Assembly (NCBI GenBank): GCA_019634575.1
Contig: JAHCAY010000001.1
Span: 2,604,001 to 2,668,000, forward strand
DNA from: Candidatus Didemnitutus sp.
GTDB lineage: Bacteria; Verrucomicrobiota; Verrucomicrobiia; Opitutales; Opitutaceae
Length of the DNA: 64,000 nt
Reading direction: 5' to 3'
Shown here: piece after piece, positions 8,930 through 18,611 of the stretch
Position numbering within the stretch: the first letter of the stretch is position 1
How the letters are laid out: each line of letters begins with the position of its first letter
Translations under genes and position numbers: made by a program
Notes under the pieces: generated by a model
What the model was told of the DNA's origin: nothing
The model's database searches: none
Seen by the model: only the letters and a program-made list of their open reading frames with translations

Positions 8930-10162
8930 TCAGAGCCCGAGCAGGCGCTTGACCTCGGCTTCGAGTTTTTCGCCGCGCGCCTCGGTCGCCGCGATCTTGC
9001 CGTTCTTATCGAGGAGGAACATCGCCGGGATCGCGCGAATGCCGAACTTTTCGGCGTAGTCGTTCTTCCACCACTTGCCGTCGAAATACTGCGGCCACGG
9101 CATCTCGTTCTTCGCGGTGAAATCGAGCATCTTCTTCTTCGCGGCCGCGAGCTTGGCGTCGGTCTGCGCCGGCGTGTCGCTCGGACGTGCGTTGGGATTT
9201 TCGAGCGTGATGCCGACGACTTCGAAACCCTTGTCGTGATACGCCGCGTAAACCTTCTTCACGTTCGGCAGCTCGGCGATGCACGGACCGCACCACGTCG
9301 CCCAGAAGTCCACCAGCACGACCTTGCCCTTGAGTTTCGCAATGTCGACTTCGCGACCGTCGGCCGCGGTGAACTTGATGGAGCCGATCTCCGCCGCCGC
9401 GACCTTCAAGGCGGCGTCGGCCTTTGCGGCTTCGGCTTTGCGCGCGGCGTCCGCCTTCGCGAGCGCGGCGGCGATCACGGGATTGCCCGCCAGACTCGCT
9501 TCGAATTCAGCGGCGACGGCGGGGAAGTTGTAGCGGAGCCGGCCGGTATACATCTCGATGATCGGGACGACGCGCTCGTCGGGAAACTTCGCCACCAAGC
9601 GTTCCACGAGCGGGCGGAACGAGGTGACGTCGAACTTCTCGCCCTTCAGGCGTGCGACGGTGCCGGCGTCCGTCAGGAGCGCGTTGAACGCTCCGGCGCG
9701 TTGTCGCGGCGTGGCGTCCTCGGCCTCGACGACCTGTTGGAGCAGACGGACCTGCTCGCTCCGAAACGCGAGCACCTTGGCCTCATCGACGATCAGGTTG
9801 GACCAATTCGGCTTCTCCGCGAACTCCGGCTTGAAATCCACGATGAACGACGGACCCGTGTAGCTCGACTGCACCCAGCCTTCGTAGCGGCGCGGGTCGG
9901 CCGGGTGTTTCTCGCCGAACGCACGCACGGCGGCGGCGAATTCCTGGAATTTTTTGTCCTGCCAGCGGAAGAACTCCTGCGACGGATGTTCGACACCGGC
10001 GGGCGCCTCGGCGCGATAGGAAGCCCACGCCGCTTCGTAGTCGCGGTCGGCGGGAGATTTTTCCGGCGCGGTCGCCGCAACCTCGGCCGCCTGCGCCCGC
10101 GCCAGCGGCGCGAGCGAGGCACAACCAAGAACAACACCAAAGCCAAGGGAACGCAGTTTCAT
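8930..10162 (-). CDS. TlpA-like thiol-disulfide oxidoreductase
   Basis: 410 residues. A signal peptide (about 1-24, ending ARAQA) exports it. The middle (about 30-240) is a helical region of unknown function. An Ala/Lys-rich coiled segment (about 240-262) precedes the C-terminal thioredoxin-like domain (about 262-410) with the redox motif W290-C-G-P-C294 in FWATWCGPCIAELP and the cis-Pro region IRAIPAMFLLD. It likely reduces or resolves disulfides in the periplasm. It is downstream of and co-directional with a TonB receptor gene, with a 35-bp palindrome between them. Confidence 0.9.
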   Translation of the reverse strand: MKLRSLGFGVVLGCASLAPLARAQAAEVAATAPEKSPADRDYEAAWASYRAEAPAGVEHPSQEFFRWQDKKFQEFAAAVRAFGEKHPADPRRYEGWVQSSYTGPSFIVDFKPEFAEKPNWSNLIVDEAKVLAFRSEQVRLLQQVVEAEDATPRQRAGAFNALLTDAGTVARLKGEKFDVTSFRPLVERLVAKFPDERVVPIIEMYTGRLRYNFPAVAAEFEASLAGNPVIAAALAKADAARKAEAAKADAALKVAAAEIGSIKFTAADGREVDIAKLKGKVVLVDFWATWCGPCIAELPNVKKVYAAYHDKGFEVVGITLENPNARPSDTPAQTDAKLAAAKKKMLDFTAKNEMPWPQYFDGKWWKNDYAEKFGIRAIPAMFLLDKNGKIAATEARGEKLEAEVKRLLGL

Positions 10163-10191
10163 GGGAGCAGAGCGGAAAAGGGAAAACGTCT

Positions 10192-10226
10192 CCGGGCAAT
10201 TTGCCGTAATACGGCAAATTGCCCGG
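10192..10226. repeat. 35-bp perfect palindrome, core TTGCCGTAATACGGCAA
   Basis: Two 17-base arms (CCGGGCAATTTGCCGTA and its complement) around a single A. It lies between the TonB receptor stop (10234) and the TlpA-like start (10162). No T-run follows, so it is not a typical terminator. The same core recurs at 23561-23581 and 23963-23987. Confidence 0.85.
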
Positions 10227-10233
10227 CTCTCGG

Positions 10234-13053
10234 TCAGAATTTTTTGGCGAAACTCAGGATGTAGCGGCGCAGGCGGGGATCGCCGGCGAAGCGGAAGTTC
10301 GCGGCATCGCTGAGCGTGGGCTCCTCGTTCAACGCGTTGATCACGGTGACGGTGAGCTTGCTGCCGGCGAGCCAGCGGCCCCACCACGTCGGCGCATCGG
10401 CGCCGAAGCGCGCATCGCGGCCGAAATTGTAGGAAACCTGCGGGTTCCACTCGAGGTAGGACGGATACGACGAGGCGAAGTTGGTGACGCCGCCGATGAA
10501 ATAACGTGACTGGTAGTTCACCGAAACGCCGGCATCCCACGGGCCCCGCGCCCAGAAAACCGAGCCGCTGAACTTGTTGGGCTGGTGGCCGAATCGCGAA
10601 TCCGGCGCGGCCGCGGGCGTGGATTGCGTGACGATCAGTTCGGGACGCGTGTAGGCGGCAGTGACGAGGATTTCGCCGAAATCGAACGCGTGCGAATACG
10701 AGGCACGGTAGTCCCAGCCCTTCGTCGTCACGGTGGAGAGGTTGATGTTGCTCGCGTCCCACGCGAGCTGGCCCGTGTTGGACATCGGCAGCGCGCCGCC
10801 GGTGTAGCCGAGCGCCTGGTCGGCGGGAGTGAGGGGCAGGCGGAACACGCGTTCGGGAAAGTAATTCAGCAGCACCTGCAGGCCGGTCGAACCGGAGCGG
10901 TTGTTGTAGTCGATCTCGTAGTAGTCCGCCGAGAACGAAAGACCCTTGAGCAATTTGCCGGGGACGTCGAGGACGACGCCGGCGTTGCGCGAGACGGATT
11001 CCTCGGGATTGAGCGCGGGGTTGCCGCCGGAACGATAGAGATACGCGCCCGCAGGCACACGCTGCCCGCCGCGCAACGGATCGGTGGTGGTCGTCGTGGC
11101 GCTGATGTTCGAGGTGAACTGGGTGATCGGCGCCTGCAGATCGTAGAGACGCACGGGCTTGTAGCCTTCGGCGCGCGACGCGCGGAAGGTCAGCCACTTC
11201 ACGGGCTGGAAAAGGGCGCGATAAGTCGGCGTCGTGACGGAGCCGACGTCCGAATAGTCGGTCGCCCGGACGGCGCCGCCGATTTCGACGCGATACACGA
11301 GGGGAATTTTCTGACGCTCGGACAGGAGCGGGATGCCGATTTCCGCGAACGCGGCGGTGTGTTTGCGCGCGAAGGGCTTCGTCAGCACGTAGGTCGGTGT
11401 CGCCGGCGAAGGCTCGCGCCAGAACTTCACCTTCTCCTCGCCCGCCTCCGCGCCGACCGCCGTGCGGATGTCGCCGGCCCAGCCGGACCAGATCGTGCCG
11501 TCGGCCGTCACGAGGTATTGGGTGACGTCGGTCGTGTCCTTGTGATCCGCGGCGGGCATGAGCGCTTCGAGGACGCCGGCGCCGTTCGGGTTTTTACCGT
11601 TCAAGCTATCGTAGGCGAGGAGCGGCGCATTGGGACCGGCGAGTGCGGCGCTGAGCAACCCGAAGTTGAAACCGGAACCGGTGAGCGCGTCGTCGGCGAC
11701 GATGTTGCGGGTCCACGCGGCGCTGACGTCGTAGCGCCAGTCGGCGAGCAGGTCGCCGCGCGCGCCGAGGGTCGCGCCCATGTTCTGCTGCGTCGAGATC
11801 GAGTGCGGACGCGGCAGGTCGTAAAAGACCTTGCTCAGGTAGACGGGAACGCCGAATGGATTGCCGGGCGCGCTGGCGGGCAGCTGCGTGATCAGCGAGA
11901 CGGGGGCACCGGTGTAGTCGTTTTCGAACTCACTCCAACGCGCATCGCCGTAGAGTTCGATCTTGGGCGCGATCTGGTAGGCCGCACGGAAGAGATAGCT
12001 CTGTCGCTTCGCCGGATCGACGCTCATCGCGTAGGCGGCGCTGTCGTAGAGCGGGATATTCGCCATCGCCACCGGAGCCGAGCCGGCGTTGGTCGCGGTG
12101 GTGCCGTTCGAGCCGGTCGGAATGAGCACCACGTGCGTGCTCAGGCCGGGCAGGTTTGCCCCGGCGGCATTGGCCGGATAAAACGCGGTCGAGAATGAGC
12201 CGGCGCCGGCGGTCGCGTTGAACGTGAAGCTGTTGCTCGTGCTGCCGAAGGCGCGAGCGTCACCAGTGGCCGTCCACCAGCGGTCGCGAGACGCCAGGCC
12301 GTTCTGGTTTTCCCACGAGGCGGAGAGGAAAGCGCTGAGCTTGCCGGAGCGATAACCGCTCGTGAGGGTGACGGTCGTCTGCCCGACGTCGGTTTTGAAG
12401 GTGTTGTCGTAGGTCACCCGCAGTTCGGTGCCCGTGTAGTTTTTCTTCAGCACGATGTTCACGACGCCGGCGATCGCCTCGGAGCCGTAGATCGCGCCCG
12501 CGCCCTGCGGGAGGATGTCGATGCGTTCGATCGCGGAGACCGGAATGCCGTCGACGGAAAAATCCTCGCGCCCGCCCGCGCCGCCCGGGGCTTCCTGGCC
12601 GGTGTGCGGGATGCGGCGACCGTCCACGAGCACCAGCGTCGAATTGCCGCCGAGCCCGCGCATGTTGAAGGACGTGCCGACCTGCTGCGCGCGCGAAGTG
12701 CCGCCGTTGGTGAGGTTGTCGTTGAAACCGACCGTGCCGCCGAGCTGCGGGATGGCCCAGCGGACATCCGCGAGACGACTGACGCCGCGGCGTTCGAGCT
12801 CGACTTGCGGAATCGAAAACACCGGGACTGCGGCCGCCTCATCACCGAGCGTGCGGAGGCGCGTGCCGGTGACTTCAAATTGGTCGAGTTTCACGGCATC
12901 GGGCGCAGCGTCGGATGGCTTGGCCTCTTCGATGGGAATTTTTTTCGCGTCTTTCGGATCCGCGTTCGTGGTGGGCGCCGCTTGGGCGAAAGCAAACACG
13001 GGCAGCGCGAGCCAAAGCAGCGCCCGGATGATACGAGAGGTGTGTAGGTTCAT
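10234..13053 (-). CDS. TonB-dependent outer-membrane receptor
   Basis: 939 residues with signal peptide (about 1-23, ending FAFAQ). A TonB-box-like start (VKLDQFEVTGTRL, about 54-66) is followed by the plug domain with STLVLVDGRRIP, IERIDILPQGAGAIYGSEAI and AGVVNIVLKK. The rest is a 22-stranded barrel with C-terminal YILSFAKKF ending in Phe. It should import a large substrate across the outer membrane using TonB energy; substrate unknown. Neighbours are a TlpA-like thioredoxin downstream and a divergent LuxR-type regulator. Confidence 0.93.
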   Translation of the reverse strand: MNLHTSRIIRALLWLALPVFAFAQAAPTTNADPKDAKKIPIEEAKPSDAAPDAVKLDQFEVTGTRLRTLGDEAAAVPVFSIPQVELERRGVSRLADVRWAIPQLGGTVGFNDNLTNGGTSRAQQVGTSFNMRGLGGNSTLVLVDGRRIPHTGQEAPGGAGGREDFSVDGIPVSAIERIDILPQGAGAIYGSEAIAGVVNIVLKKNYTGTELRVTYDNTFKTDVGQTTVTLTSGYRSGKLSAFLSASWENQNGLASRDRWWTATGDARAFGSTSNSFTFNATAGAGSFSTAFYPANAAGANLPGLSTHVVLIPTGSNGTTATNAGSAPVAMANIPLYDSAAYAMSVDPAKRQSYLFRAAYQIAPKIELYGDARWSEFENDYTGAPVSLITQLPASAPGNPFGVPVYLSKVFYDLPRPHSISTQQNMGATLGARGDLLADWRYDVSAAWTRNIVADDALTGSGFNFGLLSAALAGPNAPLLAYDSLNGKNPNGAGVLEALMPAADHKDTTDVTQYLVTADGTIWSGWAGDIRTAVGAEAGEEKVKFWREPSPATPTYVLTKPFARKHTAAFAEIGIPLLSERQKIPLVYRVEIGGAVRATDYSDVGSVTTPTYRALFQPVKWLTFRASRAEGYKPVRLYDLQAPITQFTSNISATTTTTDPLRGGQRVPAGAYLYRSGGNPALNPEESVSRNAGVVLDVPGKLLKGLSFSADYYEIDYNNRSGSTGLQVLLNYFPERVFRLPLTPADQALGYTGGALPMSNTGQLAWDASNINLSTVTTKGWDYRASYSHAFDFGEILVTAAYTRPELIVTQSTPAAAPDSRFGHQPNKFSGSVFWARGPWDAGVSVNYQSRYFIGGVTNFASSYPSYLEWNPQVSYNFGRDARFGADAPTWWGRWLAGSKLTVTVINALNEEPTLSDAANFRFAGDPRLRRYILSFAKKF

Positions 13054-13107
13054 AGTGTGTTCGGCGGGGTGCGCGGACCTTTCAGCCGCGCGCGGGCGCG
13101 CACAAAC

Positions 13108-13119
13108 TAACTTAGGTTA
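13108..13119. promoter_or_regulatory. Near-palindromic AT-rich site in divergent promoter region
   Basis: TAACTTAGGTTA is a near-perfect 12-base dyad within an AT-rich island (about 13102-13125) in otherwise very GC-rich DNA, 55 bp upstream of the TonB receptor start and between it and the divergent LuxR-type gene. It may be an operator or -10/-35 region. Not proven. Confidence 0.35.
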
Positions 13120-13194
13120 ATAAACGCCCGCCGCTCGTCATACGGCGGGATTGAGACTCGCCGCGCTGGCCCGCCGCGTGCTCCGCTGCGCGCG

Positions 13195-14379
13195 TTGAGT
13201 CACGCCTCCTCCAGTCAGAATCTCGGGCTGCTTCCTGCCGGCGCCGGCCAGGGCGCGCTGCTGAATCTGCACCGCGCGCTCGAATTCGACGAGTTGTGGA
13301 GCGCCCTGCAGGGACTGCTCGAGGAGCTCGTCCCGCACGACACGCTCGTGATGTCGGTCAACTACCTCGACTGGAAGAAGGAGACCTCGACCAAGCGCTT
13401 CTCCTCCGCGCGCTCGCGCTTCCCGCACGACGAACACGCCAACCAGCTCGTCGCCGCGGAGGGACGCGCCTTCTTCCAGCCGTTTCTCGATCTCAACCAC
13501 GGCATCGCGGCCTACCAGCACAGCCAGCTCGTCGCCGATCCGCGGAAGATCGATCGCACGCCTTACTACCGGCGCTACATGTCGCACTACGACTGGCGCT
13601 ACTCGGCGCACCTGCTCTTCTGGCACGGCCGCGGCGTCGAGACCTCGTTCGCGCTGCGCCGGCGCGCCGCGCAGGGCGATTTCACGCCGGGCGAGATGGC
13701 GACGCTGCAAGCGATCCACCCGCACATCAAAGTGGCGTTCGATCGCATGAAGACGTTCGAGCAGGAGCGCCAGCGCCGCCGCCTGCTCGAGGGCTTCTAC
13801 CGCGCCAAGCCCGACGCCGTGCTCTTCCTCGATTGGAATCTCGAGCCGATCTACGTGTCGCAGGACGCCCTCGCCCTCTGCGCCGTCTGGAATCTCGGCC
13901 ACGAGCGCGCACGCAACTACACGCCGCAAGCCGTGTTCGCGATCCCCGAGGAAATCTCCGCCGCCTGTGACGAGCTGCGACGCGAATGGCAGACGCGCCC
14001 GGGCGAATCGCTGCCCGTCGAAGGCAACGCTCCGAGCCGCCACGTCCTCTCGCATCAGCCCGGCCACGAGGCGCTGATCGCCCTGCGCCCGGAGAAAAAC
14101 GGCACGCTCACCAAACCCGTTTTCGTCGTGCGCCTGCGGATGAGCGAAGCGGTCGCCGCCACCGCGGTCCTGCCGACGACGTCCTCCGCTCGATTGCTCC
14201 ACCAGCTTTCCCCCAGCGAACGCGAACTCGCCCAGCTCGTCTGCGCCGGCCTGACCAACAAGGAGATCGCCGCGCAGCTCCGGAAGACCGAGGGCAGCGT
14301 GAAGGTGCAGCTCAGCGGCGTGTTCCAAAAGCTGCGCGTCAACAGCCGCGCCAAGCTCATCATCGCGCTGCGCAGCTGA
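13195..14379 (+). CDS. LuxR-type transcriptional regulator
   Basis: 394 residues. The N-terminal ~190 residues form an alpha/beta sensory region without an obvious named family, a middle PAS-like part (about 200-320) follows, and a C-terminal LuxR HTH is at about 335-392 (LSPSERELAQLVCAGLTN, KEIAAQLRKTEGSVKVQLSG). A TTG at 13195 is the first possible start after an in-frame stop, and the conserved-looking fold begins soon after, so TTG is accepted with caution. It is divergent from the TonB receptor gene, which it may control. Confidence 0.82.
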   Translation: MSHASSSQNLGLLPAGAGQGALLNLHRALEFDELWSALQGLLEELVPHDTLVMSVNYLDWKKETSTKRFSSARSRFPHDEHANQLVAAEGRAFFQPFLDLNHGIAAYQHSQLVADPRKIDRTPYYRRYMSHYDWRYSAHLLFWHGRGVETSFALRRRAAQGDFTPGEMATLQAIHPHIKVAFDRMKTFEQERQRRRLLEGFYRAKPDAVLFLDWNLEPIYVSQDALALCAVWNLGHERARNYTPQAVFAIPEEISAACDELRREWQTRPGESLPVEGNAPSRHVLSHQPGHEALIALRPEKNGTLTKPVFVVRLRMSEAVAATAVLPTTSSARLLHQLSPSERELAQLVCAGLTNKEIAAQLRKTEGSVKVQLSGVFQKLRVNSRAKLIIALRS

Positions 14380-14438
14380 GCGCCACACGCACCCGCTGCG
14401 GAGTTGCGCCGCCACGGACCGTTTGCTCCACTCCGGCC

Positions 14439-15566
14439 GTGCCCCTCGACCCGACCCTGCCGGACGACGCTCCACTCGCCGACGCCGTGACTGCCGACCA
14501 ACTCGCCGCGCATGCCACCGCGCCGCACGGCCACGCCCACGGGCCGATCCACACGCATTGCGAGAACTGCGGCACCGAGCTGAAAGGCCCGTTCTGCCAC
14601 GCCTGCGGCCAGCACGACTTCGAATTTCACCGCTCGTTCTGGCATGTGTTCCTCGAGGCGCTGGAGAATTTCTTCCACTTCGACGCGAAATTCTTCCGCA
14701 ACATCGTCACGTTGCTCTTCCGCCCCGGCCAGCTCACCGCCGACTTCAACGCCGGCAAGCGCGCGTCGCAAATGCCGCCGTTCCGGCTCTACGTGTTCAC
14801 CGCCTTCGTCTTTTTCCTCCTGCTCTTCGCCACCACGGGCAAGGAATTCGACGGCATCAACATCGTCCCGGACAACGGACACCCCGCCGCGGTCCTCGTC
14901 AACGGCCAGCCGGCGACGATCGAGCAGGCGCTCGACGCCGTCGCCACCGCCCAAGCCGCACCCGCGCCCGAAAAGCGCAACGTCGACAAGCTCCGCGACC
15001 TCGCGCAAGGCGTCGAACGCGACGCCCGTGCTCGCAGGGAAAAGGAGGCCAGACAACCCAACCGCCCGCACGTCAGCGTTGCGAAGAGCGACAAGCCCGC
15101 GAAGGACAAGTCGGACTTCGATCGCTTCATCGAGCACCAGGGCGAGCGCTCGCTCGACCCGGAATTCCGCCGGGAGCTGGGCCACGCCTTCCTCGCCGCG
15201 CTGCCGAAACTGCTCCTCGTCTGCCTGCCGCTGTTCGCACTCTACACGCGCCTGCTGTTCCGCAAATCCGGGCAAGTCTACCTCCAGCACCTCGTCGTCG
15301 CGATCCACTTCCACACCTTCATCTACCTCTGGGTGATGTTCCGCGACGGCTGGACCTTCCTCGGCCGCTTCGCCCACCTCGGCGGCCTCATCGCCTTCGC
15401 CGCGAACCTCTGGCTCTTTCTCTACCCGTTCTTCATGCTGCGGCGTCTCTACGGCAATTCGTGGCTGCTCACCATCTTCAAGACCGGCGTGCTCTCCGCA
15501 ATTTACTCGCTCACGCTCGCCGCCGGCTTCTTCGCCACCGCCATCCTGCTGTTCCTGTTGCTGTGA
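14439..15566 (+). CDS. DUF3667 membrane protein
   Basis: 375 residues from a GTG start. A zinc-ribbon-like motif CENCGTELKGPFCHACGQ (about residues 42-60) is the DUF3667 signature. A hydrophobic helix at about 122-140 follows FRLYVFTAFVFFLLLF. A long, charged, probably extramembrane insert (about 145-250) then precedes four or five C-terminal helices (LLLVCLPLFALYTRLLF, YLWVMF, LWLFLYPFFML, AGFFATAILLFLLL). Function unknown; members are common in Bacteroidetes and Verrucomicrobia. Confidence 0.85.
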   Translation: MPLDPTLPDDAPLADAVTADQLAAHATAPHGHAHGPIHTHCENCGTELKGPFCHACGQHDFEFHRSFWHVFLEALENFFHFDAKFFRNIVTLLFRPGQLTADFNAGKRASQMPPFRLYVFTAFVFFLLLFATTGKEFDGINIVPDNGHPAAVLVNGQPATIEQALDAVATAQAAPAPEKRNVDKLRDLAQGVERDARARREKEARQPNRPHVSVAKSDKPAKDKSDFDRFIEHQGERSLDPEFRRELGHAFLAALPKLLLVCLPLFALYTRLLFRKSGQVYLQHLVVAIHFHTFIYLWVMFRDGWTFLGRFAHLGGLIAFAANLWLFLYPFFMLRRLYGNSWLLTIFKTGVLSAIYSLTLAAGFFATAILLFLLL

Positions 15567-15681
15567 TCGCCCGGCCATGCGTCAGCTTCGCGTCGCGCAC
15601 CACGGCGTTCCCGACGGCGCTCGCTGCACCATCCTGTTCCCTTGCCCCGCGCCGACCGCGCGCGATGCTCCGCCCGCCGCC

Positions 15682-16716
15682 ATGAAAGCCCTCCGTCTCG
15701 TCGCTCCGCACCGCCCGGTCGAACTCCACGACGTCCCCACGCCGACACCCGGCCCCGACGACGTGCTCATCCGCGTCCACGCCTCCGGCATCTGCCATTC
15801 CGACGCGCACTACCGGAACGGCATCGCCAACTTCGACGGCCTGCTCCCACTCACCCTCGGCCACGAAGTCGCCGGCACGGTCGCCGCACTCGGCGCCCGC
15901 GTCCGCACACTCGCGCGCGGCCAGCGCGTCTGCGTGCACTACCTCGCCACCTGCGGCACCTGCGCGTGGTGCGCGGGCGGACACGAGCAATTCTGCGGCA
16001 CCGGCCAAATGATCGGCCGCCACCGCGACGGCGGCATGGCCGAGTTCATCGTCATGCCCGCCGCGAGCGTGTTTCCGCTGCCCGACGAAATCTCCTTCGC
16101 GCACGGCGCCGTGATGATGTGCTCGTCCGCCACCGCGCTCCACGCGCTGCGCAAGGCCCGGCTCGCCCCTGGCGAGACCGTGGCCGTCTTCGGCATCGGC
16201 GGACTCGGCGCCTCCGCCGTGCAACTCGCCCGCGCGCTCGGCGCCAGCCGCGTCTTCGCCGTCGACCTCAACGCCGACAAACTCACCCTCGCCGAACGCT
16301 TCGGCGCCACCCCCGTCAACGCCCGCACGTCCGATCCCGTCGCGGAAATCCGCCGCGCCACCGCCGGTCGCGGCGTCGACGTCGCCCTCGAACTCGTCGG
16401 CCTGCCGCAAACCATGCAGCAGTCCGTCCGCGTGCTGAACAAGCTGGGCCGCGCCGCCCTCGCCGGCCTCACGCGCTCGCCGCTCGCGGTCGATCCCTAC
16501 CACGAAGTCATCAACCAGGAAGCCGAGATCATCGGCGTCTCCGATCACCTCGCGAGCGAGCTCCCCGAACTGCTCCGCTTCGCCGCCGACGGCCGCCTGC
16601 AACTCGACCCGATTGTCACGCGCCGCGTCCCGCTCGAAGCCGCCGCCATTAACACCGTTCTCGACGACCTCGACCGCTTCGGCAGCGCCGCCCGCACCGT
16701 CATCGAGATCACCTGA
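15682..16716 (+). CDS. Zinc-dependent alcohol dehydrogenase
   Basis: 344 residues, the usual length of the zinc MDR family. The catalytic zinc site shows ASGICHSD and GHEVAG, and the structural zinc loop has four Cys in CGTCAWCAGGHEQFC. The Rossmann fold carries VFGIGGLGASAVQLARALGA, with the acid D in FAVDLN marking an NAD preference. It oxidises an alcohol or reduces an aldehyde; the substrate is unclear. The ATG at 15682 starts the conserved MKALRL strand. Confidence 0.92.
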   Translation: MKALRLVAPHRPVELHDVPTPTPGPDDVLIRVHASGICHSDAHYRNGIANFDGLLPLTLGHEVAGTVAALGARVRTLARGQRVCVHYLATCGTCAWCAGGHEQFCGTGQMIGRHRDGGMAEFIVMPAASVFPLPDEISFAHGAVMMCSSATALHALRKARLAPGETVAVFGIGGLGASAVQLARALGASRVFAVDLNADKLTLAERFGATPVNARTSDPVAEIRRATAGRGVDVALELVGLPQTMQQSVRVLNKLGRAALAGLTRSPLAVDPYHEVINQEAEIIGVSDHLASELPELLRFAADGRLQLDPIVTRRVPLEAAAINTVLDDLDRFGSAARTVIEIT

Positions 16717-16866
16717 CTCGTAGGCATCGTGTTTGTGCCCGGCCCTCGGGCGTGAGTCGCGTCCGCTGTCGCGGAGTGCGCCCGCGACGCGTGCTGCCTG
16801 CACCGACGCACAGTTTGACCACCGCGCGCGACGTATTACCGTCGCACTCCCTTCACTTTCCTCCGC

Positions 16867-18459
16867 GTGAAAAAATCCTCCGCCCGCACCGCCACGAAAT
16901 CCGCTCCGCCCGCCGCGACCCCCGCCGGCAACGCCACCGCGCCGCTCCCCCTCTTCCACTGGCTGCGCTCGCGCGGCGCCGGTGTGCTCCTGCACCCGAC
17001 CGCGCTCCCCGGCAACCAAGGCGTCGGCGTGTTCGACGCCCACGCGCTGCGCTTTCTCGATTTTCTCCAGCAGGCCGGCGTGAAATACTGGCAGCTCTGC
17101 CCGCTCGGCCCGACCGGCTACGGCGACTCGCCCTACGCCTGCTTCTCCGCCTTCGCCGGCAACCCGCACCTCATCGACCTCGCCGCGCTCATTCCGCACG
17201 ACCTGCTCGACGAATCCGACCTCGCACCGCTGCGCGCGCTGCCGACCGACCGCGTCGACTTCGGCGCGCTGCACGAGAAGAAGCGCCCGCTGCTCGCGCG
17301 CGCCTACCGGAATTTCATGGAGCGCGAGGTCGCCGCACCCTACGGCGAATTCGAAGCCTTCAAACACCGCCACGCCGCCTGGCTCATGCCCTTCGCCTAC
17401 TTCACCGCGCTGAAGGACCACTTCAACGGCGCGTCGTGGACCGAGTGGCCGGTTGAATTGCGCGACTACGCCTCGGCGCAAAAATCCGATCTCCGCGCAC
17501 TGCTCGAGGAGCCGATCGAGCGCTGCTGCTTTGCCCAATACCTCTTCTTCGGCCAATGGCATCTCATCCACACCGAGGCGCGCGCGCGCGGCATCGAGAT
17601 CGTCGGCGACCTGCCGATTTTTGTCGCGCTCGACTCTTCCGACGCGTGGTCGAATCCCGGGCTCTTTGAACTCGATCCGTCCACCAAACGCCCGATCGCC
17701 GTCGCCGGCGTGCCGCCGGATTATTTTTCCGCCGACGGACAACTCTGGGGCAATCCGCTCTACCGCTGGGAAGCGCACCGCGCCGAGAACTATCGCTGGT
17801 GGATCGAACGCATGCGCGCCGCGTTCGAGCTCTACGACATCGTGCGCATCGATCACTTCCGCGGCTTCGACACCTACTGGCGCATCCCGCTGCCGGCGGC
17901 GAACGCCCGCGTCGGCGAGTGGCGCCAGGGCCCCGGCCTCGAACTCTTCCGCGCGTTCCAGCAGGAATTTCCCGACGCGCGCATCATCGCCGAGGATCTC
18001 GGCGACCTCACGCCGAGCGTGCGCGAGCTCCTCGCGCAGACCGGCCTGCCTGGCATGCTCGTGCTCCAGTTCGCCTTCGGCGGCGACGCGACCAACAGCT
18101 ACCTGCCGCACAACGCGACGCCCAACAGCGTCATCTACCCCGGCACGCACGACAACGACACCACGCTCGGCTGGTATCGCACCGCGACCGAACACGAGCG
18201 CGACTACGTGCGCCGCTACTTCCGCGTCTCCGGTCAGGAAGTCGCGTGGGATTTTCTCCGCGCCGCCTACGCGAGCGCCTCGCGCCTCGCCGTGATCCCG
18301 CTGCCGGACGTGCTCTCGCTCGACAGCGCGGCGCGCTTCAACACGCCCGGCCAGCCCGAGGGCAACTGGCAGTGGCGCTACCGCGCGAGCGAACTCGAAA
18401 AACTTTTCGGCAGCACCGCGAACTATCTCCGCGATCTCGCGCAACTCTACGGACGGTAG
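16867..18459 (+). CDS. malQ: 4-alpha-glucanotransferase (amylomaltase)
   Basis: 530 residues, GH77 family, GTG start. It moves alpha-1,4-glucan segments between maltodextrins in the cytoplasm. Hallmarks are SRGAGVLLHPTALPG, YWQLCPLGPTGYGDSPYACF, the nucleophile D329 in VRIDHFRGFDTYW, acid E376 in IIAEDLGDLTP, and YPGTHDNDTT. An N-terminal Lys/Ala/Pro extension of about 25 residues precedes the family core. It stands alone, 150 bp after the dehydrogenase gene. Confidence 0.95.
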   Translation: MKKSSARTATKSAPPAATPAGNATAPLPLFHWLRSRGAGVLLHPTALPGNQGVGVFDAHALRFLDFLQQAGVKYWQLCPLGPTGYGDSPYACFSAFAGNPHLIDLAALIPHDLLDESDLAPLRALPTDRVDFGALHEKKRPLLARAYRNFMEREVAAPYGEFEAFKHRHAAWLMPFAYFTALKDHFNGASWTEWPVELRDYASAQKSDLRALLEEPIERCCFAQYLFFGQWHLIHTEARARGIEIVGDLPIFVALDSSDAWSNPGLFELDPSTKRPIAVAGVPPDYFSADGQLWGNPLYRWEAHRAENYRWWIERMRAAFELYDIVRIDHFRGFDTYWRIPLPAANARVGEWRQGPGLELFRAFQQEFPDARIIAEDLGDLTPSVRELLAQTGLPGMLVLQFAFGGDATNSYLPHNATPNSVIYPGTHDNDTTLGWYRTATEHERDYVRRYFRVSGQEVAWDFLRAAYASASRLAVIPLPDVLSLDSAARFNTPGQPEGNWQWRYRASELEKLFGSTANYLRDLAQLYGR

Positions 18460-18611
18460 CGCGCGGACTCCGCTTCGCGCCGTCGCGCGCCGCGCACGCA
18501 TTCGCGCGGAGGAAATTTTTCCGCAGGCGGGAATTTTTCGCACCCATAGTATCGCGCGTCACACGAAATATTTTCCGTGCATCTTGCGCGGACGCTCGTT
18601 AGGAATTTTTC

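Noticed and set aside
10192..10226. Intrinsic terminator of the TonB receptor gene
   Set aside because: The stem is strong but no T-run follows on either strand, and the same palindrome recurs at non-terminal positions.
10163..11197. An N-terminal extension of the TlpA-like gene into the TonB receptor gene
   Set aside because: The extension overlaps the receptor in another frame and crosses the palindrome; the ATG at 10162 starts a good signal peptide.
15511..18543. A 1000-codon minus-strand open frame across the dehydrogenase and malQ
   Set aside because: malQ and the dehydrogenase have all catalytic motifs on the plus strand; the reverse has none.
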